Both the position numbers and the translations under genes were made by a program. Shown piece after piece: positions 8,013 to 12,221 of a DNA stretch of 12,221 bases (position 1 is the stretch's first letter; each line of letters begins with the position of its first letter). The stretch spans positions 1-12,221 of the forward strand of contig JALKBU010001350.1 in the NCBI GenBank assembly GCA_023091735.1, given 5' to 3'. Under the pieces are notes generated by a model. That model saw nothing but the letters and a program-made list of their open reading frames with translations, searched no databases and was not told the origin of the DNA. This DNA comes from Trichomonas tenax. Lineage: Eukaryota; Parabasalia; Trichomonadida; Trichomonadidae.

Positions 8013-8035
8013 TTAAGGGTCCGGTCTAACCGTTT
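8013..8035 (+). repeat. inverted repeat copy 1
   Basis: The sequence begins TTAAGGGTCCGGTCTAACCG and pairs with 8235-8257 with two mismatches (G/A at position 6, C/T at position 19). Its first 11 bases pair perfectly with 8422-8432. Confidence 0.85.
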
Positions 8036-8103
8036 TCACAATATACAATTAATTCTATGAGGTATTCATTTTTATCACCTTTTTCAAACGCATAATATTG
8101 AAT

Positions 8104-8147
8104 TTTCTCAAGAAATATTTTTCTGACCAATATTTTTCCTTGAGAAA
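8104..8147. repeat. central hairpin of the MITE-like element
   Basis: TTTCTCAAG (8104-8112) is the exact inverse of CTTGAGAAA (8139-8147). Adjoining AATATT strings extend the stem with small bulges. Its midpoint (about 8126) is close to the midpoint of 8013-8257 (8135), which favours a fold-back structure for the 245-bp unit. Confidence 0.55.
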
Positions 8148-8234
8148 TTATATGCATACAGTGATGCCAACAAAATGGTCATTATAATTATCGAATTTTA
8201 TGAAGTTTTTAAGGTTATTGTAGAGGGTGCACCC

Positions 8235-8257
8235 AAACAGTTAGACCGGACTCTTAA
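8235..8257 (-). repeat. inverted repeat copy 2 (internal)
   Basis: Read on the minus strand it begins TTAAGAGTCCGGTCTAACTG, which is 21/23 identical to copy 1. It is immediately flanked on the inner side by the perfect palindrome GGGTGCACCC (8225-8234). Confidence 0.85.
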
Positions 8258-8421
8258 ACTTCTCCTATGGCCATCAAATTTTTCAAATCCATAGTTTTAA
8301 ATTTTTAATCATGAATCATCCTGTATATACATTATCTCTATTTAGAAAGTATCAAATTGTGTGAAAATACGTTTTTTGGTCGATCTCATAGAATATTTTG
8401 AAAGCATTTATTTGGCCATAG

Positions 8422-8432
8422 CGGACCCTTAA
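8422..8432 (-). repeat. inverted repeat copy 3 (right end)
   Basis: CGGACCCTTAA is the exact inverse of the first 11 bases of copy 1. Just inside it, TGGCCATA (8413-8420) pairs with TATGGCCA at 8266-8273, next to copy 2. Confidence 0.75.
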
Positions 8433-8890
8433 TTTTCGTTTAGACAATGAACTTTTGGAATAAAAGGCTAATGCATTTCTTTAGGATTTGAAAATTCTGT
8501 TGAAGATATGATATGCAACCGTGTTAAATCTCGAAATATTATTAATTATTTCATTTTCATTCAAATCATTGAGAAAATACATGGAATGATTCAGCATTAT
8601 AGAGAATTTTGATTTGGATCTGTGCTATGACTAATTGGCTTTGATATAGAATTCAAAATAAAATATTTTGATGTTGCTCTTCATGAATTGCACAAAACAA
8701 TTGAAATTGAGTTAGTAATGTCAATGATAACTGCTAAAGTAATGATTATAGCAAATAAATCTGATCATTTTGACCAAAATTTGAAATTAAAGCGACAAAT
8801 AGATTTCATTTCATAAATAATATCTATACTCCAAATCTTCCAAATAATAATAATAAAATTCCGAAAAAACGTATTTTTCAAAAAGCTTCG
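8433..8890. other. AT-rich spacer with a weak plus-strand relic
   Basis: No gene is supported. One plus frame reads through FIQIIEKIHGMIQHYREF, a TGA (8610-8612), a second TGA (8628-8630), and then 61 open codons from 8631 to a TAA at 8814-8816. The open part includes FDIEFKIKYFDVALHELHKT. This could be a decayed gene or chance, and I recognise no family. The rest of the stretch is promoter and leader for the following gene. Confidence 0.25.
8864..8882 (+). promoter_or_regulatory. putative promoter core AAAAAACGTATTTTTCA, non-canonical Inr
   Basis: TCAAA at 8878-8882 is placed like an initiator, 11 nt from its A to the ATG at 8891, but it lacks the pyrimidine at +2 of TCA-Y-W. Better matches, TCATT (8806-8810) and TCATA (8811-8815), lie further upstream and would give leaders of 78-83 nt. 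The 14-mer AAAAAACGTATTTT just before it recurs, inverted, inside the MITE-like element (8364-8377). There it is followed by TCACA, which does fit the Inr. Confidence 0.35.
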
Positions 8891-11062
8891 ATGAGCGACA
8901 GATACGCAAATTATCATTCGAACCCAGTTTCACCGGGAAGACCTCTCCCGCCATTGCGTTCGCCACTGGCCAATCCGAGCACTTTTCGCGCTCTCAACCT
9001 CGAATTACAAAAGACTCGCGCTAACGTGATGGATTCGATCCAAGCTGAGTCTAATGCGAGATCGAGACTCAACCACAAATTCGAGTCTCAGATTTCTTTG
9101 GCTGGGCACGAGTTCAATCCAAAGATTCATACTTTAGATCGTCAATCAAGCTTCACAAAGAAGCAGCTCGCTGCTCTTCTTCAGCAAATCACAGAGTTAA
9201 ATGCTGTTTCAATACAAAATATGAAAAATTCATGCGAAAATTCTAAACTTCAATTAGAACAAAAAATTAAACAAGATTCGATCAGCAGACTTAATCCACT
9301 TACCGAAGAACAACGTGGACAGAGCGTGAAGATACAAAAAGTTACTGAAAATATTGTTTCTTTCTTCGCAAAGATCTCTGATTCGATACGCGATTTAGAT
9401 GGAAACTTCGATAAGTGCGATAAAGAAATTGCTGACTATAATCGCTCCACATCATCGACAATGAGCGACATCACACCAAGAATTGCTTCAATCGAGTCAA
9501 AAGCAACCGCTCTCGAAGCAACAGCGGAAAGATTCGTCCGCATGATCGGGCAGACACAGGATATGATCATCAAGCAAAAAGAAATACGCGACACACTCAA
9601 AAACATCGAAGATGAAGGAATCGACAACGCCGTTTCGCAAATGGGTCAAGACGCATATTCAGTCATCAGCACTAAGACGACCGAACTCGTTCAAAGAATT
9701 TCAGCTGCAGAGACTGATATCACATCTTTAGATGGCTCTCTTCAATCGGCGCAACAATCTCAAATTCATCAAGATTCTCAAGTTGAAACCATGTCCAGGA
9801 AGTACATGGAGCTCGATGTCTCATTGAAATCAGATGAAGAACAAATTCTCGGAAAGCTGAATTCACTCGACAAGAAGCTTCAAGACGTCAAAACTCGCCT
9901 GCTCCAGCAGATGGATGACCACACAGAGTCCTTCGCGAGCGACAATAAGTTCAGCGAAGAAGATTTCAACGGTAATGTTCAACATCTTTCCGATCTCTCC
10001 TCTTTGGACCTCAAGAACCTTACAAGTGACTGGAAGGAGTTCACCGACAACAACAAAATTGTCCAAAACAATATCGACGAGATCATCTATAAATCGATTA
10101 ATCAATTGCAAGGCAAGTCCAACATCGTTCAGCGCGTTCGCTCAGCTGAGCAGCGTATCCAGTGGTGCCTGTCTCGCCTTGATTACTGGTCCAGAGACGA
10201 CGCCAAGAGGAAGAGATCTGGAATGGAAGATGCAGACGCAATTCTGCGGAAAGTCAGCGAGTTAGAAGATAAAGTTTCCGAGTTTGAGACTAACTTGCAG
10301 TCGATCGATAACCAGGATGCAAAGTATGAACAAAGCGAAGTCATCGTTCAGTACACTCCTGTTCCAGTTCCTCCACCAAACTTAACACCAGAAATTTCAA
10401 ACGAGAAACTCTGTATCGATGATAATCTTCGTTTGACATATGCAGATAACGACGAATTCCAGCCTCTTAAGAAGTCCAAGGATGATGATGAGCGGGCAGC
10501 GGCGCGCCTGAAGAAGCTCCAAGAACAGAAGGAGAAGAGGAAGGAGAAATTACAGCACATGAACGAAAAAATTGAAAATGACTTCGTCAACGAAAAGGAA
10601 GAAGAGCTGAAGAATGCGGGCGAAACTAAGACCGAAGAATCTCCGAAGCTGGACGAATCTGCTGAAGCTGAGCAAATTAAGAGTGAAAAGCATGAATCAG
10701 AAAAGTCCGAAGAAGAGCGTCCAAAGCCAACGAAGACACAGTCAATGGAGAGATTGTCAGTTAAGCAAAACTCAATGGAGAACCTCTTAGACACCAAAAA
10801 ATCTACCAAATCAACGGAAAACCTCAACAAAGGTGCGAATGACTCTCCTGCTGAAAGAGGCCTAAAGTCATTAGTTTCAGGGAAGCTTGATGATGATATG
10901 GATCATTCTGAAGAGAAGAAGGAGTCTGATCCTCGAAAATCATCTGAAAATTTATCTCTCAAGGCTGATATAGCATCTAAAGCCGATATTCCAGAAGAAG
11001 ATGCTCCACATGGTTCTTCTGATAAGCTTTCACTCAAAGGCGGACTTGCCGCAAAACTTTAA
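8891..11062 (+). CDS. helical/coiled-coil protein with proline-rich head and repeated-motif tail (723 aa)
   Basis: This is an intact, intronless frame of 723 residues. I do not recognise the family. Residues 1-30 are Pro/Ser-rich and include R17-PLPPL-R23. Residues about 35-485 are predicted helical with broken heptads, for example ELVQRISAAETDITSLDGSL and RVRSAEQRIQWCLSRLDYW. A basic cluster AKRKR lies at 438-442 and might be a nuclear signal. Residues 488-505 (YTPVPVPPPNLTPEIS) form a proline hinge. Residues about 534-566 (RAAARLKKLQEQKEKRKEK) are a charged helix.

From about 570 the protein is acidic, Ser/Lys/Glu-rich and probably disordered. It has five copies of an S-x-E-N-L-x-x-K-like motif (from 618, 628, 641, 684 and 709), and the last copies end in LSLKADIASK and LSLKGGLAAKL.

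There is no signal peptide or membrane span. A role as a cytoskeletal linker is inference. The start is the first ATG after the promoter-like sequence and begins the GC-richer coding stretch. Confidence 0.9.
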   Translation: MSDRYANYHSNPVSPGRPLPPLRSPLANPSTFRALNLELQKTRANVMDSIQAESNARSRLNHKFESQISLAGHEFNPKIHTLDRQSSFTKKQLAALLQQITELNAVSIQNMKNSCENSKLQLEQKIKQDSISRLNPLTEEQRGQSVKIQKVTENIVSFFAKISDSIRDLDGNFDKCDKEIADYNRSTSSTMSDITPRIASIESKATALEATAERFVRMIGQTQDMIIKQKEIRDTLKNIEDEGIDNAVSQMGQDAYSVISTKTTELVQRISAAETDITSLDGSLQSAQQSQIHQDSQVETMSRKYMELDVSLKSDEEQILGKLNSLDKKLQDVKTRLLQQMDDHTESFASDNKFSEEDFNGNVQHLSDLSSLDLKNLTSDWKEFTDNNKIVQNNIDEIIYKSINQLQGKSNIVQRVRSAEQRIQWCLSRLDYWSRDDAKRKRSGMEDADAILRKVSELEDKVSEFETNLQSIDNQDAKYEQSEVIVQYTPVPVPPPNLTPEISNEKLCIDDNLRLTYADNDEFQPLKKSKDDDERAAARLKKLQEQKEKRKEKLQHMNEKIENDFVNEKEEELKNAGETKTEESPKLDESAEAEQIKSEKHESEKSEEERPKPTKTQSMERLSVKQNSMENLLDTKKSTKSTENLNKGANDSPAERGLKSLVSGKLDDDMDHSEEKKESDPRKSSENLSLKADIASKADIPEEDAPHGSSDKLSLKGGLAAKL

Positions 11063-11076
11063 TTTGTATTTAGTAA

Positions 11077-11080
11077 ATTT
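11077..11080 (+). terminator. poly(A) signal TAAA
   Basis: TAAA lies 15 nt past the stop of the 723-residue protein. Trichomonad mRNAs use UAAA close to the stop codon as their cleavage/polyadenylation signal, so position and sequence fit. The motif is short and common in AT-rich DNA. Confidence 0.45.
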
Positions 11081-11893
11081 TTATTTCCATTGTTCTCTTT
11101 CTCAATCATAATTACTTAATTATCAAACGAAATTGTGTAATTCATCACTATAATTTTAAGCAAGAGTGGACTGCTTGAACTAGAACTATATTTAATCATC
11201 GTGTTGGAGACTTGATAACATTACTTGTACAGTAGTATATCAATTCAGTGCAGCACATCTCCCAGTGAATTAAAATGAAATGGAACTTCCAAAAATTGTA
11301 TTTGCTTTGATATTGGATTATACAACATCTTAATTTGAAAATGCTTTTGATTTGCAGTTCATTAAATACTCTTGCATACAAAGAATTCACATAGATATGC
11401 TTAAATTAAAAGCAAGCAATTTATTCGAGTGAAAACAATACTATTGATTTATATATGAAGATAATTTATTATTTAAAAATTTCCAGCATATTTCACTTTT
11501 GTTTCTTTCCATGGCCGAAATTTGTCCTGATTGGAACTCCATTTCGTCGAACATCGATAAATTCATCGAAGACGATAATTTCTACAAATGCATTTGTCTT
11601 ACAGTTTTTGCGCTTTGATGAAAGTATCAAATATAATAGTTCTTATACACTATTAATCATGTGCACATGGTCAGGATTTTCAATAGATTATGATTTTCAT
11701 GACAGCATATGCGGTTGTCATCGATTTTGAATCTTGAATATATTTATTTCGCAATTTGCAAAACTAAGTTTTTTGATGATATACAACTCCAATGCTGGGG
11801 TGAATACATCTAACTATTTTTTACTTTCTAATTTTCCCTTTTTTCCAATACTTTTTACTATTTATCTTTTATTTTTATTAAATCAGTAGTATA
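11081..11893. other. AT-rich spacer with a possible minus-strand relic at 11493-11735
   Basis: No intact gene is supported. On the minus strand a single frame reads IDDNRICCHENHNLLKILTMC, a TGA (11658-11660), then 54 open codons including NAFVEIIVFDEFIDVRRNG and VPIRTNFGHGKKQK, ending at TGA 11493-11495. The last part has coding-like composition. The same stretch is also open on the plus strand (11455-11730), and that frame has no initiator-like context I trust. I recognise no family on either strand. Confidence 0.25.
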
Positions 11894-11955
11894 CAGATTG
11901 TGATTTTTTGGGGTTAATCTAAAAATTTGGTTAACGCCAAAAAATCCTCAATCTG
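11894..11955. repeat. strong imperfect hairpin, 26-27 nt arms
   Basis: The left arm (11894-11919) begins CAGATTGTGATTTTTTGG. The right arm (11929-11955), read inverted, begins CAGATTGAGGATTTTTTGG. I count about 23 pairs, three mismatches and one bulge, around a 9-nt loop TAAAAATTT. The hairpin starts 25 nt beyond the stop of the minus-strand partial frame at 11980. It could be a transcript-end structure for that frame, the end of a mobile element, or a small fold-back element. Confidence 0.8.
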
Positions 11956-11979
11956 AGAATATCCATAATCATAATTTCC

Positions 11980-12221
11980 CTAATATATAAAATAAACAAT
12001 TTTCCTATAATTTATATCGAAATCCGAGTCTAGGACAAAAGTGAACATTAAAAAGTGACATTGAACCTTAAAGTCGCTTTTCATGAATAAACCATCACTT
12101 TTTTGCGCGGGCAAATTGTCACTTTTATAAAAAGTGTTATAAATATCTTTGTAGTCTAAACAATACTGACATTTATAGATTGAAACTCCACGCTGAGTAT
12201 GAAGACCATAAACGTAGTTCA
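11980..12221 (-). CDS. 3' end of an unidentified minus-strand reading frame, cut by the window edge
   Basis: The minus-strand frame is open from the right edge (first full codon 12217-12219) to TAG 11980-11982, 79 codons with no stop. It reads NYVYGLHTQRGVSIYKCQYC at the edge, with a C-x-x-C pair. KSDNLPAQ, KSDGLFM and KSDFKVQ follow in close succession, encoded by AAAAGTGAC-like repeats. It ends in FDINYRKIVYFIY. The GVSIYKC segment is faintly like the strand of a FLYWCH-type zinc finger found with MULE transposases, but this is a guess. A 79-codon open run is longer than expected by chance at this base composition, though still not proof. Start, length and identity lie outside the window. 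The strong hairpin follows 25 nt after the stop. Confidence 0.4.
   Translation of the reverse strand, partial: NYVYGLHTQRGVSIYKCQYCLDYKDIYNTFYKSDNLPAQKSDGLFMKSDFKVQCHFLMFTFVLDSDFDINYRKIVYFIY

Larger units (their letters stand above)
8013..8432. mobile_element. MITE-like element(s) bounded by TTAAGGGTCCG inverted repeats
   Basis: The left end TTAAGGGTCCG (8013-8023) is matched exactly, inverted, at 8422-8432, giving a 420-bp unit. A further inverted match, TTCTATGAG (8053-8061) with CTCATAGAA (8385-8393), sits at the same depth from both ends (40 and 39 bp), so the terminal similarity extends about 48 bp in diverged form. A second inverted copy of the left end lies internally at 8235-8257 (21 of 23 bases). 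An alternative reading is therefore a 245-bp element at 8013-8257 next to a damaged second one.

All three ends coincide with TTAA, as expected for a piggyBac-type TTAA target site. A TA duplication of the Tc1/mariner kind is equally compatible. There is no coding capacity, so it would be non-autonomous. Confidence 0.65.

Noticed and set aside
10348..10830. 160-codon minus-strand frame inside the 723-aa gene
   Set aside because: It is a Ser/Phe-rich mirror of an acidic, lysine-rich coding stretch. The plus frame continues intact through it with a sensible protein.
11196..11390. 64-codon minus-strand frame in the 3' spacer
   Set aside because: It has no initiator context, its composition looks like that of random AT-rich sequence, and it shows no recognisable motif.

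Overview
The window looks like nuclear DNA of a parabasalid (trichomonad) protist, most likely Trichomonas vaginalis or a close relative such as Tritrichomonas. The evidence is very AT-rich spacer DNA, long intronless reading frames with ATG starts, and 5' leaders of only 11-15 nt. Matches to the trichomonad initiator (Inr) consensus TCA+1-Y-W sit just before two of the gene-like regions. A giant coiled-coil protein of the type often mislabelled 'viral A-type inclusion protein' in T. vaginalis is also present. Species cannot be settled from the sequence alone. I see no rRNA, tRNA or CRISPR array.

Layout: (1) 1-1473 is a graveyard of a minus-strand tyrosine recombinase. An N-terminal, core-binding-like piece (207-660, frameshifted) and a catalytic C-terminal piece (811-1200, internal stop, H-x-x-R, GHW and Tyr boxes readable) lie in the wrong order for one gene. 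They are separated by an inverted duplication (213-272 / 706-780) whose right copy carries a 23-nt poly(A). (2) 1487-6397 is an intact 1636-residue coiled-coil protein with a Myb-like site and an Inr in front. It contains an alternating 28-residue tandem repeat and larger 98/126-residue repeats, all whole multiples of seven. (3) 6398-7014 is spacer. (4) 7028-7944 is a decayed gene for a Cys/Ser/Asn-rich, probably secreted or surface protein, with its Inr still in place, one frameshift and one in-frame stop. (5) 8013-8432 is a MITE-like element with inverted repeats beginning TTAAGGGTCCG and a third, internal inverted copy. (6) 8433-8890 is spacer with a weak coding relic and the promoter region of the next gene. 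(7) 8891-11062 is an intact 723-residue helical protein with an RPLPPLR motif near its N-terminus and five copies of a short S-x-E-N-L-x-x-K-like motif in a disordered tail. (8) 11063-12221 is spacer with a weak minus-strand relic, a strong 26-27 nt hairpin, and the 3' end of a minus-strand reading frame that runs off the right edge.

Functionally, only two genes look alive. Both encode long helical or coiled-coil proteins and are plausible cytoskeletal or scaffold components, on the same strand but with separate promoters. Everything between them looks like decayed genes and mobile DNA. The most interesting points are the scrambled recombinase with its inverted duplication, the heptad-phased nested repeats of the large protein, the TTAA-bounded three-arm MITE, the repeated tail motif of the second protein, and the hairpin beside the edge-cut reading frame.
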